Shown in pieces: positions 45,327 through 54,199 of a stretch of 64,000 nucleotides of DNA. The notes beneath the pieces are model-generated. The model saw nothing but the letters and a program-made list of their open reading frames with translations. It made no database searches and was not told the origin of the DNA. The DNA lies in the NCBI RefSeq assembly GCF_014842915.1, contig NZ_JACYXI010000002.1:124001-188000 (forward strand). Direction: 5' to 3'. The first letter of the stretch is position 1. Each line of letters begins with the position of its first letter. The translations under genes were made by a program, and so were the position numbers. This stretch comes from Roseibium litorale (GTDB lineage Bacteria > Pseudomonadota > Alphaproteobacteria > Rhizobiales > Stappiaceae).

Positions 45327-46126
45327 TGACGAACGACCTGACGATCACCATTCTCGGCTGCGGCTCCTCCGGCGGCGTGCCCCGGATCGGCAATGACTGG
45401 GGCGCTTGCGATCCGGCCAATCCGAAAAACCGCCGCCGCCGCTGCTCGATTCTGGTCGAGCGCCAGTCAGCCACCGGTAAGACCACGGTTCTGATCGATA
45501 CGGGGCCGGACCTGCGCGAACAGATGCTGAGCGCCAATGTTCAGGCTCTGGACGCTGTTATCTACACCCACGCCCATGCGGATCATCTGCATGGTATCGA
45601 TGACCTGCGCATGTTCGCGATCCGAACGAAAAAGCGGGTCCAAGCCTATATGGACGGGGCGACGCTCGCCCGGATCCAGGAAGCTTTCGGCTACTGTTTC
45701 AGGACACCTTACGGCTCATCCTATCCGCCGATCATGGAAGCAAATCTGATTGAGGCAGGCAAGACCGTGCGGATCGACGGGGAGGGTGGACCGATCAGCT
45801 TCCTGCCGGTCGAGGTGGTCCACGGCGACATCAATGCGCTCGGTTTCCGCATCAACGACCTCGCCTATCTGCCTGATGTATCGGACATTCCGGCGGCGTC
45901 CGCGGTGCATTTCAAGGGCCTGAAGACCTGGGTCCTCGATTGTCTGCGCCACGCGCCGCATCCCAGCCACTTCAATCTGGACGATGCTCTCAAGTGGATT
46001 GCGGACATGGCGCCGCAAAAGGCAGTGCTGACCAATCTTCACAATGACCTGGACTATCTGGCTCTTGCCAGAGAGTTGCCGGAGCAAATCACCCCCGCCT
46101 TTGATGGTATGGTGATCAAGGTTTAG
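45326..46126 (+). CDS. MBL-fold metal-dependent hydrolase, PhnP-like
   Basis: 266 residues. The metal-binding HxHxDH motif is THAHADHLHGIDDLR, preceded by LGCGSSGGVPRIGNDWGACD, and the family end contains AVLTNLHNDLDYL. The sequence is closest in form to PhnP/YycJ-type phosphodiesterases, but there is no phn cluster here. Its position after holB-metG-tatD is standard. The stop TAG (46124-46126) is formed partly by the left end of an IS element. Confidence 0.9.
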   Translation: MTNDLTITILGCGSSGGVPRIGNDWGACDPANPKNRRRRCSILVERQSATGKTTVLIDTGPDLREQMLSANVQALDAVIYTHAHADHLHGIDDLRMFAIRTKKRVQAYMDGATLARIQEAFGYCFRTPYGSSYPPIMEANLIEAGKTVRIDGEGGPISFLPVEVVHGDINALGFRINDLAYLPDVSDIPAASAVHFKGLKTWVLDCLRHAPHPSHFNLDDALKWIADMAPQKAVLTNLHNDLDYLALARELPEQITPAFDGMVIKV

Positions 46127-46210
46127 AGCGTGTCGTATTTGACCGGATTCTGGATTCCCTTTGGTGTTGATCCGTGATTCCCTGCTTTACATCGAAACAG
46201 GGAGGTGTTG

Positions 46211-46573
46211 ATGGGCAAGCCACATCCTTTGGAACTCCGGCAGCGTGTTGTTGCGCATGTCGATGCGGGTCATACGCACAGATCGGCGGCAGCGCGGTTC
46301 GCCGTTTCGGTCAAATTCGTCAATGACATGGTCAAGCTGAAGCGTGAGACCGGGGCGCTGTCGGCCAAACGGCAGGGCAATCCGGGCATTGGCAAGCTGA
46401 CACCCCATGCGGACTGGATCCGCTCCCAGGTCGCAGCGAAGAGCGACATCACATTGGATGAGCTGGTGGTTCTGCTGGCGCGCGAGAAGCAGATTACCGT
46501 CCACCGTTCTTCGGTCGGGCGCCTGTTCCAACGGCTTGGGCTGACGCACAAAAAAAGACCTGCAAGCGCTTGA
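46211..46573 (+). CDS. IS630 transposase, N-terminal frame (orfA)
   Basis: About 120 residues, carrying the helix-turn-helix part of an IS630/Tc1-type transposase (MGKPHPLELRQRVVAHVDAG, RSAAARFAVSVKFVNDMVKL). It ends soon after an A7 tract (46550-46556, reading cac aaa aaa aga). The DDE domain is in another frame, so a full transposase needs recoding. ATG 46211 aligns with the start in the other copy. Confidence 0.85.
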   Translation: MGKPHPLELRQRVVAHVDAGHTHRSAAARFAVSVKFVNDMVKLKRETGALSAKRQGNPGIGKLTPHADWIRSQVAAKSDITLDELVVLLAREKQITVHRSSVGRLFQRLGLTHKKRPASA

Positions 46574-47165
46574 GCAGAAGCGGGCGGATGTCGCAAGTCA
46601 ACGGTATTGCTGGATCGTCCATCGCCAGCCCTTCATGGCCCATATGCTGGAGCGCCTTGCCTTCCTGGACGAAACCTGGCTGAAAACCAACATGGCCAAG
46701 CGCACCGGCTGGGCCCCACGCGGCCAAAGGCTTGTCGATCATGCGCCCTTCGGCCACTGGCGCACGCAGACCTTTGTCGCGGCCCTGCGCCATGACAGGC
46801 TGGCCGCGCCCTGGATCATCGACGGCACGATGAACCGGGCGACATTCAACGTCTATGTCGAAACCCAACTCGCGCCGACGCTCAGGAAAGGCGACGTCGT
46901 CATCCTCGACAACCTGTCCAGCCACAAAAGCCCCCGCGCTGAGCAGGTCTTGCGCGAGCGCGGCGCATGGTTCCTCTTCCTCCCGCCTTACTCACCGGAC
47001 CTGAACCCCATTGAGATGGCCTTCTCAAAGCTCAAAGCCCTGATGCGAAAAGCCGCCGCAAGAACATACCAAGACCTGTGGAACGCAGTCGGGCACGTCT
47101 GCAATCTCTTCCCCGAGGAGGAATGCTACAACTTCTTCAAAGCCGCAGGGTATGGAACTAATTAA
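46551..47165 (+). CDS. IS630 transposase, catalytic frame (orfB)
   Basis: About 204 residues in the frame +1 relative to orfA, open from 46545. The DDE catalytic core is intact: FLDETWLKTNMAKRTGW, GDVVILDNLSSHKS and FLPPYSPDLNPIEMAFSKLK (D, D, E positions). The first ATG is 46635, but expression is more likely by a shift within the A7 tract giving an orfA-orfB fusion. No stop or deletion is seen, so the copy may be active. Confidence 0.85.
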   Translation, partial: KKDLQALEQKRADVASQRYCWIVHRQPFMAHMLERLAFLDETWLKTNMAKRTGWAPRGQRLVDHAPFGHWRTQTFVAALRHDRLAAPWIIDGTMNRATFNVYVETQLAPTLRKGDVVILDNLSSHKSPRAEQVLRERGAWFLFLPPYSPDLNPIEMAFSKLKALMRKAAARTYQDLWNAVGHVCNLFPEEECYNFFKAAGYGTN

Positions 47166-47211
47166 AACCGACACGCTCTAGAGCTGGCCCAATGCAGTCA
47201 GGAGCAAAGGT

Positions 47212-47856
47212 TCAGCGCTGCGGCTCAGTGCCATAGGCTGCTAGAAAAACGTCCACGGCCGAGGCAACGTGCCGTTCGATTTCTTCCGGCGCGGGCGACC
47301 CTTCCACATTCAGGAGAATGCGGCGAAGAAGCTGGGATACGCAGAGGCTGAAGAACTGGCCGGCTGCCATTTCAACATCGCAGTCCGTCTTCAGTTCGCC
47401 TGTAGCGATCCGTGTTTTGAAAAAAGCCGCCAGTTTGTCTGTGCCACGCTTGGGCCCGGCTTCATAAAGCAGAGCGCCGAACTCGGGGAATTGCTCTGCC
47501 GCGCCAACAACCATCCGGAACGTGGAGACCCTTTCCGGCTGGCACATCTTGCTCACATAGGCAAGACCAGTGCGGTAGAGAACTTCCCGGACAGGTGCGG
47601 GGTTCTGGGTGAGCATCAAGCCCCGTTCCGCCTGATCGGCCCGTTCCCAGATAATCAGCGCTTTGAACAGCTCCTCCTTGTTGGGGAAATAGACATAGAG
47701 AGTTCCCTTGGAGACGCCCGCTTCCCTGGCAATCATCTCCATGCTGGCGCCGTCGTAGCCCCTGGCCCGGAACACGACCCGCGCCCCCTCTAGAATTTGA
47801 AGCCGCTTCGCCGGTTCCGCCGGAGCTTCCGGCTGTGCGGCCTGATCTGCATTCAT
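47212..47856 (-). CDS. TetR-family repressor of the adjacent efflux pair
   Basis: About 214 residues from ATG 47856 (GGGGAAAG upstream); the longer frame to 47904 is not needed. HTH: ILEGARVVFRARGYDGASMEMIAREAGVSKGTLYVYFPNKEELF, followed by the TetR C-terminal helical domain. It is divergent from the EmrAB-type genes, with a near-perfect dyad in between, and so probably represses both itself and the pump. Confidence 0.9.
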   Translation of the reverse strand: MNADQAAQPEAPAEPAKRLQILEGARVVFRARGYDGASMEMIAREAGVSKGTLYVYFPNKEELFKALIIWERADQAERGLMLTQNPAPVREVLYRTGLAYVSKMCQPERVSTFRMVVGAAEQFPEFGALLYEAGPKRGTDKLAAFFKTRIATGELKTDCDVEMAAGQFFSLCVSQLLRRILLNVEGSPAPEEIERHVASAVDVFLAAYGTEPQR

Positions 47857-47977
47857 GATCTTTCCCCGTCCTCCCCCGAAAGGAAACGCACCTTCCCAAT
47901 TCAAGCCTCAGCCCCGGTTGCCCGTCAAACCCGTCCCACGAAATAAAGGGGGATAGTTTCGAAGTGCCAAGCTGAAC

Positions 47978-48029
47978 TTGCACTGCGAAGTGTACTTTGC
48001 TATGTTGAATTGACCGAACCGTTCAGTCA
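47978..48029 (+). promoter_or_regulatory. Promoter and TetR-type operator of the efflux operon
   Basis: TTGCAC (47978-47983), 17-bp spacer, TATGTT (48001-48006) resembles a sigma-70 promoter. Immediately after it lies TGACCGAACCGTTCAGTCA (48011-48029), a 19-bp dyad with 8 of 9 matching arm positions, typical of TetR/AcrR operators. Binding would block initiation. Confidence 0.65.
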
Positions 48030-48106
48030 ACAGCATCCGCAGCCGTCTTTCTCCCAAGCAACGGCGATCACAAACGGTTGAACGGCAGATTTATTGGGGC
48101 ATTTCC

Positions 48107-49249
48107 GTGAGCGAAAAGATTGAAGCACCGGCTGAAGCGCCGCAAACCAAATCCGTTGCGTCCGGACCCGCCAAGCAGAAGAGCGGCAAGGCCAAGAAGA
48201 TCCTGACCATCGTCCTGCTGGCCGGCGTCAGCCTGTCCGGGTTTGAAGGCTACAAGTGGTGGACACATGGCCGCTTTGTCGAAGAGACCGATGATGCCTA
48301 TGTGACTGCCGATATCACCACTGTTCTGTCCAAGGTCTCCGGCTATGTGTCGGAAATCGCGGTCTCAGACAATGAAATTGTCCGGCAGGGCGACGTCCTG
48401 CTGACCATTGACGACGGCGATTACAAGCTGGCCTTGCAGGCTGCCAAGGACGCGCTCAACAGTGCAAAGGTGACCGTCAACCGGATCGGCGATCAGATCA
48501 AGGCTGGCGAAGCCTCCGTTCTGGAAGCCCGGGCCGGGGTTAAGTCCGCAGAAGCCGCTCTTGAAGATTCCAACCTGACCTACAAGCGCCAGGAGAGCCT
48601 CACCAAGAGCAGCGTCGCCAGCCAGGCAACACTCGACAGCGCCCGCACATCACAAATGAGTGCCGAGGCCAAGCTGGAACAGGCCAAGGCCGCCGTTGCC
48701 ATCGCGCAGGCGAATATTGCCGTTCTGCAGGGCCAGAAGAAGGAAGCCGAGCAGGCAGTCAAGTCGGCCCAGACCTCGCTTGAAAAGGCGCAGAGAGACC
48801 TTGACTTCACCATTGTGCGGGCCACCGTCGACGGCATCGTCGGCAACCGGGCCGCACAGGTCGGGTCTTTCCTGCAGGCAGGCAGCCGCATTGCGGCGAT
48901 CGTTCCCCTGAGCGAGGCGCATATTTCCGCGAATTTCAAGGAAACCCAGCTGGGTGAAATCCGGCAGGGCGCAAGCGTCAAGGTGTCGGTCGACGCCTAT
49001 CCCGACGCAACCCTGACCGGCAAGGTGGAAAGCATTTCCCCGGCGACCGGCTCGGTCTTCAGCCTGCTGCCTTCGGAGAACGCGACCGGCAACTTCACCA
49101 AGGTTGTCCAGCGCGTTCCGGTCAAGATTGTTGTGGCTCCGGAAGAACTGGCAGCTCATCCGCTGCGCGCCGGTATGTCCGTCATCGTTGAAGTCGACAC
49201 CCGGACGGGCGGCGAAGGCAAGCCTGCGGAACTGGCATTCAAGAACTGA
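48107..49249 (+). CDS. HlyD/EmrA-family membrane-fusion protein of an efflux pump
   Basis: 380 residues from GTG 48107. One transmembrane helix near residues 25-45 (KKILTIVLLAGVSLSGFEGYKWW), a biotinyl-lipoyl-like segment (YVTADITTVLSKVSGYVSEIAVSDNEIVRQGDVL), a long coiled coil (about 100-230, heptad-rich A/K/E/Q) and a beta-barrel (SEAHISANFKETQLGEIRQGASVKVSVDAYPDA). This is the EmrA arrangement that bridges inner and outer membranes; the MFS pump is next. Confidence 0.9.
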   Translation: MSEKIEAPAEAPQTKSVASGPAKQKSGKAKKILTIVLLAGVSLSGFEGYKWWTHGRFVEETDDAYVTADITTVLSKVSGYVSEIAVSDNEIVRQGDVLLTIDDGDYKLALQAAKDALNSAKVTVNRIGDQIKAGEASVLEARAGVKSAEAALEDSNLTYKRQESLTKSSVASQATLDSARTSQMSAEAKLEQAKAAVAIAQANIAVLQGQKKEAEQAVKSAQTSLEKAQRDLDFTIVRATVDGIVGNRAAQVGSFLQAGSRIAAIVPLSEAHISANFKETQLGEIRQGASVKVSVDAYPDATLTGKVESISPATGSVFSLLPSENATGNFTKVVQRVPVKIVVAPEELAAHPLRAGMSVIVEVDTRTGGEGKPAELAFKN

Positions 49250-49283
49250 CCGTCAAAACTGGCAGGCATCGAGAGCATAAGAA

Positions 49284-50840
49284 ATGTCCGAAGCGGCAGC
49301 CCCAGACACGATCGACAAACGGAAGCTCTTCACCTTCCTTTGCATGGTCTTCGGCATGTTCATGGCGATCCTGGACATTCAGATCGTCTCGGCCTCCTTG
49401 TCAGAGATCCAGGCGGGGCTGAGCGCTTCTCAGGATGACATTGCCTGGGTCCAGACAGCTTATCTGATCGCCGAGGTGATCATGATCCCGCTGTCGGGGT
49501 ATCTGTCGCGCATGCTGTCGACACGCTGGATGTTCACGCTCTCTGCCGCAGGTTTCACGGCCATGAGCCTGATGTGTTCGACCGCCACCACGATCAACGA
49601 AATGATTGTCTGGCGGGCGCTTCAGGGCTTTCTCGGCGGCGGCATGATCCCGACCGTGTTTGCCTCGGCCTATACGATCTTTCCGCGCAGCAAGTTCAGC
49701 ATCATCTCTCCGATGATCGGTCTGGTCGCGACCCTTGCGCCGACCATCGGCCCGACGCTTGGCGGCTATCTGACCGAATACGCCTCCTGGCACTGGCTGT
49801 TCATCATCAATGTCATCCCTGGCATTCTGGTGACCATCGCCGCCGCAACCCTGATTGATTTTGACGAGCCGGATTTCAGCCTGTTCGACCGGTTCGACTG
49901 GGTGGGCTTTGCCGCCATGGCGGTCTTTCTCGGATCGCTGGAATATGTGCTGGAGGAGGGGGCTTCCGACGACTGGTTCCACAGCGAGGAAATCGTTTTC
50001 TTCGCAACACTGACGGCCTTTGGCGCCCTCGTCTTCTTCTGGCGGTGCTTCACCGCAGAAGAACCGGTTGTCGATCTGCGCGCCTTCAGCGACAAGAATT
50101 TCGCCATGGGCAGCATTTTCAGCTTCACCATGGGCATCGGTCTCTACGGGCTGACCTATCTCTATCCGGTCTATCTGAGCGGTATCCGCGGCTACACATC
50201 TCTGCAGATCGGCGAGACCATGTTTGTCTCCGGCCTTGCCATGTTCATGGCCGCACCGCTTGCAGGACGCTTGATGGGCATACTGGACCCGCGGCTGATG
50301 ATGGGCCTGGGCTTTGCCGGCTTCGCGCTTGGAACATGGATGGTCACGGGCCTGACCCATGACTGGGATTTCTGGGAGCTGTTCGTGCCGCAGATCCTGC
50401 GCGGTGTTTCCCTGATGATCAGCATGGTGCCGATCAACAATATCGCGCTTGGCATGCTGCCGCCGCACATGATCAAGAACGCATCGGGTCTGTTCAATCT
50501 GACGCGAAACCTGGGCGGCGCTGTCGGTCTTGCACTCATCGGGACGGCTCTGACCAACCGTCAGGACTTTCATTATGAGCGTCTGTCTGAGAGCCTCAAC
50601 TGGACGCGGCCTGTCGCCACGGAGACGCTGGATGCCATGACCCGCGCCTATTCCAGCCTCGGGTCCCTGTCGGAAACGGCGGCCTTGAAGGCCTTGTCCG
50701 GCATCGTGACCCGAGAGGCGTTCGTGATGTCTTTTGCCGATGTGTTCCTGATCCTGACCGGTCTTTTCACAATGCTCCTGTTTGCGCTTGTCTTCGTTGA
50801 CAAGCCCAAGGCAGGGGTGAGCGGCGGGGGCGGGCACTGA
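49284..50840 (+). CDS. DHA2-type MFS drug efflux transporter (EmrB/QacA)
   Basis: 518 residues, 14 transmembrane helices. The DHA2 signatures LDIQIVSASLSEIQAGL (helix 1) and RALQGFLGGGMIPTVFASAYTIFP (motif C region) are clear. It forms a tripartite pump with the preceding EmrA-like protein and a TolC-type channel encoded elsewhere. Substrate unknown; controlled by the adjacent TetR (inference). Confidence 0.92.
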   Translation: MSEAAAPDTIDKRKLFTFLCMVFGMFMAILDIQIVSASLSEIQAGLSASQDDIAWVQTAYLIAEVIMIPLSGYLSRMLSTRWMFTLSAAGFTAMSLMCSTATTINEMIVWRALQGFLGGGMIPTVFASAYTIFPRSKFSIISPMIGLVATLAPTIGPTLGGYLTEYASWHWLFIINVIPGILVTIAAATLIDFDEPDFSLFDRFDWVGFAAMAVFLGSLEYVLEEGASDDWFHSEEIVFFATLTAFGALVFFWRCFTAEEPVVDLRAFSDKNFAMGSIFSFTMGIGLYGLTYLYPVYLSGIRGYTSLQIGETMFVSGLAMFMAAPLAGRLMGILDPRLMMGLGFAGFALGTWMVTGLTHDWDFWELFVPQILRGVSLMISMVPINNIALGMLPPHMIKNASGLFNLTRNLGGAVGLALIGTALTNRQDFHYERLSESLNWTRPVATETLDAMTRAYSSLGSLSETAALKALSGIVTREAFVMSFADVFLILTGLFTMLLFALVFVDKPKAGVSGGGGH

Positions 50841-50949
50841 CCCCCACCTCCGGCCCCGCCGCTGCATTTTTCCCGGATTTCCTCTGAAGCCATCTGAGAA
50901 ACCTGCGAAAATTCTTTGATTTCTGACGATTTTTCCGTAAATTACACGA

Positions 50950-51588
50950 ATGGAACAAGACGGGAACAAAATATCCGGAACCTTTGGCTCAGTGGGGATT
51001 GGCCAAGGCAGTTCACAAGAGAGGCGTGCCCGGAAGCCTTCCGGGCAAAAGCGGCTCAAGCTGCCGGCAGAAGACCGGCTGACCCGGTCCGCGATCCATT
51101 ATCTCGACAGATACGGCTCATCTTCGGAAAACCTGCGCCGCGTTCTCAGCCGCAAGGTAGACCGTGCGGCCAGGTTTCATGACAAGGATCCCGCTGACTT
51201 TTCCGGTCTGATCGACGCCGTTGTCGAGAAATGCATCCGCTCGGGAATGGTCAATGATCAAGCCTTTGCCGAAGCGAAAGTTGCCGCAGACAGACGCCGT
51301 GGCCGGTCACAACGGCAAATCGCCATGAGGCTCCGGTCCAAGGGCGTTGCCGCCGATACCGTCGCTGGCGTACTTGAGCGCGACGAGACAAGCGATCTGG
51401 AAGCAGCCCGGATTGCAGCCCGCAAGAAGCGCATCGGTGCCTGGCGTCCGGAGCCGTCCCGCAAGGACCATCGCGACCGCGATCTGGCCGCGCTGTGCCG
51501 CGCCGGGTTTTCCTATCAGACAGCCCGTTGCGTGATCGACGAAGATCCGGACTCCGATGACAGCAGCGCAGCGGATGAGACCCAATGA
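50950..51588 (+). CDS. recX: RecX regulatory protein
   Basis: 212 residues. RecX limits RecA filament growth. The tandem three-helix repeats are visible: RSAIHYLDRYGSSSENLRRVLSRKV, FAEAKVAADRRRGRSQRQIAMRLRSKGV and the final LAALCRAGFSYQTARCVID. An N-terminal 40-residue basic extension precedes the repeats. It is not next to recA, as is common in alphaproteobacteria. Confidence 0.88.
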   Translation: MEQDGNKISGTFGSVGIGQGSSQERRARKPSGQKRLKLPAEDRLTRSAIHYLDRYGSSSENLRRVLSRKVDRAARFHDKDPADFSGLIDAVVEKCIRSGMVNDQAFAEAKVAADRRRGRSQRQIAMRLRSKGVAADTVAGVLERDETSDLEAARIAARKKRIGAWRPEPSRKDHRDRDLAALCRAGFSYQTARCVIDEDPDSDDSSAADETQ

Positions 51589-52003
51589 TGCAGAAGTTCC
51601 GGTCCGGGCAGCTTGATATCTAGGACGGAACCAAACGATAGACGGCCAAGCCGCTGAGGCAGACCGGACACGGAATACACGGCAGTTTCAGACCCGGCAG
51701 CGCCGTATTTTACCTAATCCAATATAGTTCCATAATCTACATTATCCGATTTGGCATATAGCTGCCATTTGGTGACCACACATGGACTTGGGCTGGCTAG
51801 AGATGCAGCCCTCTCGCGTTCCTGAAGCTGTTCACTGTCAACCGTTGGAAGGACGACCGGCCTTCACACAACTGAGCGCCGACAGAGCCGCAATGTCTTT
51901 GATCACCAAGTTGCAACATGAACTGAACCGGCTGGACGCCATCCAGAAGATCCGGGATCGCAGCTAAGGTTCGCCCTGCTGCAAGAAGACCTTCCAAGGG
52001 CTG
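51589..52003. other. Sparse region between recX and the AEC gene, with one doubtful small ORF
   Basis: About 415 bp. A 61-codon plus-strand frame (51782-51967) ends with SLITKLQHELNRLDAIQKIRDRS, which looks helical, but it has no clear SD and no recognised family; an internal ATG at 51893 would leave 24 codons. The stretch 51700-51780 is AT-rich and could hold a promoter. Confidence 0.3.
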
Positions 52004-52960
52004 CTACAGATTGAGGTGGAACAGATTGTGGGTCAGCGCCCAGATGAAACCGGTCACCGTCACCACCGAGGCGATGGTGCCGATCAGGACGAAGCTCGAA
52101 GCCCGCTGCACATAGACGTTATATTGCTGGGCAATGACGAAGACATTGGTCGCAGGTGGCAGACAGGCCATGAGAATCGCCGTTGCGACCCAGACCGGAT
52201 CGAAGCCGCCGATCCAGGACAGAAGCAGAAACACCAGCAGCGGGTGAACAAGCAGCTTCACCACCAGAACGGCGGGCAGTTCCAGCGGGATCCGGTTGGC
52301 AGGCCGCAGCGCAACGCTGACGCCCATGGCAAAGAGCGCACAGGGCGCTGCCGCACCGCTCAGATATTTCAGCATGGTGTCGATGGCGGTCGGCGGGCGG
52401 AAGCCGATGGCCGCCGCGCCGACGCCCGCAATCGTCGCCAGGATGAAGGGATGCGAGAAAACGCGCCAGACGATGCGCTGCAGCGTCTTGGTGATCGGCT
52501 CCTTGTCCGTACCGCCGACCGCCATCATCAGCGGTGCGAGAATGAAGAGCAGCGTGTTGTCGAAGCACAGGATCAAGGCGGTCGGCACGGTTGCCGCAGG
52601 CCCCAGAACCGCGAGCGTCAGGCCCGGCCCCATGTAACCGATGTTGGAATACGCACCCGCAATTCCGAGAACGGTCGATTCCGGTATGTTGCCGCTGGTC
52701 GCCAGAACGCCGATGCAGAAGGCAATCGCGAAGACTGTATAGGTGGTGAAGGTCGTCGCTGTCACGAAGGACAGGTCCGTCAGCTGCTCGATCGGGGTTT
52801 CCGACAGGAGCCGGAAAAACAGAGCGGGCAATGCGATATAAACGATGAAGAAATTCATCCAGGCAAGACCGGCCTCCGGAAGCTTCCGGAACTTGCCAGC
52901 GGCAAAGCCCAGGAAGATCAGCCCAAAGAAGGGAAAGGCCAGCGCGATGACGTCCTGCAT
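52004..52960 (-). CDS. AEC-family (auxin efflux carrier type) transporter
   Basis: About 318 residues from ATG 52960; the longer frame to 53134 runs into the next gene's leader. Ten transmembrane helices in two blocks, starting MQDVIALAFPFFGLIFLGFAAG and ending with FVLIGTIASVVTVTGFIWALT. The central FSHPFILATIAGVG and MACLPPATNVFVIAQQYNV motifs are typical of bacterial AEC proteins (malonate/malate-type). Substrate unknown. Divergent from the acyltransferase gene. Confidence 0.88.
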   Translation of the reverse strand: MQDVIALAFPFFGLIFLGFAAGKFRKLPEAGLAWMNFFIVYIALPALFFRLLSETPIEQLTDLSFVTATTFTTYTVFAIAFCIGVLATSGNIPESTVLGIAGAYSNIGYMGPGLTLAVLGPAATVPTALILCFDNTLLFILAPLMMAVGGTDKEPITKTLQRIVWRVFSHPFILATIAGVGAAAIGFRPPTAIDTMLKYLSGAAAPCALFAMGVSVALRPANRIPLELPAVLVVKLLVHPLLVFLLLSWIGGFDPVWVATAILMACLPPATNVFVIAQQYNVYVQRASSFVLIGTIASVVTVTGFIWALTHNLFHLNL

Positions 52961-53174
52961 GAAGAAATCCAGATGGGTCTTTGCGCATAAAGCGCGGGAG
53001 CCGGCAGTTTGCGAAGTCTCCCGGCGCATCGGGCGGCTTGCATACGGCGGACAGCTTGGATAATCACGCCTAACCGTTTCACCCTTGAGGGTCAACGGCA
53101 GGTCTGACGAGATAGAGCCCTGTTCACCGGGCACTCACAAGGTCTGCTTCGGTCCGTTCGGTACTGACTGGCAT

Positions 53175-54062
53175 ATGAACCTGACAAAACGCCTAGTGAA
53201 GTTGCGCTATCACATTGAAGCTCTTGGCTTGCGGGGAGCCGTGTGGCTTTTCCAGCTGATTCCGGTGGATGCGGCGTCAGCCGTCATGGGGTTCCTGTGG
53301 CGCAAGCTCGCCCCGCTCAATCCGCGCCACAAGCGGGCCTTGCGGCATCTGGAGCTGGCCCTGCCCGAGACGACCCCGGAAGAGCGGGAACGTATCCTCA
53401 GCGGCATGTGGGACAACCTCGGACGTGTTGCTGCGGAAACCTTCCACATTCCCGAACTATTGAAGCAGGATGAAAGGTTCGAGCTGGTCGCCGACGAGCT
53501 GACCCGGAAAGTCATCGCGGGTGAGCAGCCCATTGTCTTTGTGTCCATGCATTCGGGCAATTGGGAGCTTTGCGTTCAGCCGCCGACCCGCGCCGGTGTA
53601 GCCCTCGCCGGGGTCTACCAGGCCCTCAAGAACCCCTATGCGGACGAGTTGCTGCGCGATATGCGCAAGGACCTCTACAAGGCGGGCCTTTACTCCAAGG
53701 GGCACCAGACCGCCCGCAAACTGGTCAGCATCGTGCGCGGCGGCGGCACCGTCGCCATCATGAGCGACCTGCGCGAGGTCCGGGGCATCCGGGTCCCCTT
53801 CTTTGGACGGGAGGCCTATGCGACGCCGGTTCCGGCCAGTCTTGCCCGCTCCTGCGGCGTTCCCATCGTCGCCGGCCGCGTGATCCGCAAGGATGGCGTC
53901 AGGTTTCTGATCGAGGGACGGGGCATCACCGTGCCGCAAACCGACGACCGCAAGGCGGACATTCAGGCGGCAACGGAAGAGATACACAGGGTCTTTGAAG
54001 GCTGGATCCGCGAATATCCGGAACAATGGATGTGGATCCACCGCAAGTGGGCCGGAAGCTGA
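53175..54062 (+). CDS. Lauroyl/myristoyl lipid A-type acyltransferase (LpxL/HtrB family)
   Basis: About 295 residues from ATG 53175. An N-terminal hydrophobic segment is followed by the family motif MHSGNWELCV (HxxxxE type, about 120-129) and the GTVAIMSDLREVRGIRVPFFGREAYATP block. It ends EYPEQWMWIHRKWAGS, the strongly conserved LpxL C-terminus. It adds secondary acyl chains to lipid A or a related lipid; the chain specificity is not visible. Confidence 0.9.
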   Translation: MNLTKRLVKLRYHIEALGLRGAVWLFQLIPVDAASAVMGFLWRKLAPLNPRHKRALRHLELALPETTPEERERILSGMWDNLGRVAAETFHIPELLKQDERFELVADELTRKVIAGEQPIVFVSMHSGNWELCVQPPTRAGVALAGVYQALKNPYADELLRDMRKDLYKAGLYSKGHQTARKLVSIVRGGGTVAIMSDLREVRGIRVPFFGREAYATPVPASLARSCGVPIVAGRVIRKDGVRFLIEGRGITVPQTDDRKADIQAATEEIHRVFEGWIREYPEQWMWIHRKWAGS

Positions 54063-54199
54063 TCCCGCAGGTTCCCCAACACCGGTCCCATTCATGCTGG
54101 TGAACGGGCTGGCTGGCCCCTCCTTTCGGCGGATGGTTGCACCGCACCAATCCGGCTATAGAGTGGGAAAGATCCAGCTTGCAGCGGAAGGACCGTGCC

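Larger units (their letters stand above)
46126..47178 (+). mobile_element. IS630-family insertion sequence, copy 1
   Basis: 1053 bp, flanked by the target duplication TA (46124-46125 and 47179-47180). Terminal inverted repeats begin GAGCGTGTCG (46126-46135) and end CGACACGCTC (47169-47178). It contains two overlapping transposase frames with an A7 tract in the overlap. A diverged copy of the same length is at 55679-56731 in the opposite orientation. Confidence 0.92.

Noticed and set aside
49401-51059. 552-codon minus-strand frame over the MFS transporter
   Set aside because: Antisense to a clear 14-helix transporter; composition rich in Arg, Gln, His and Asp is typical of a shadow frame.
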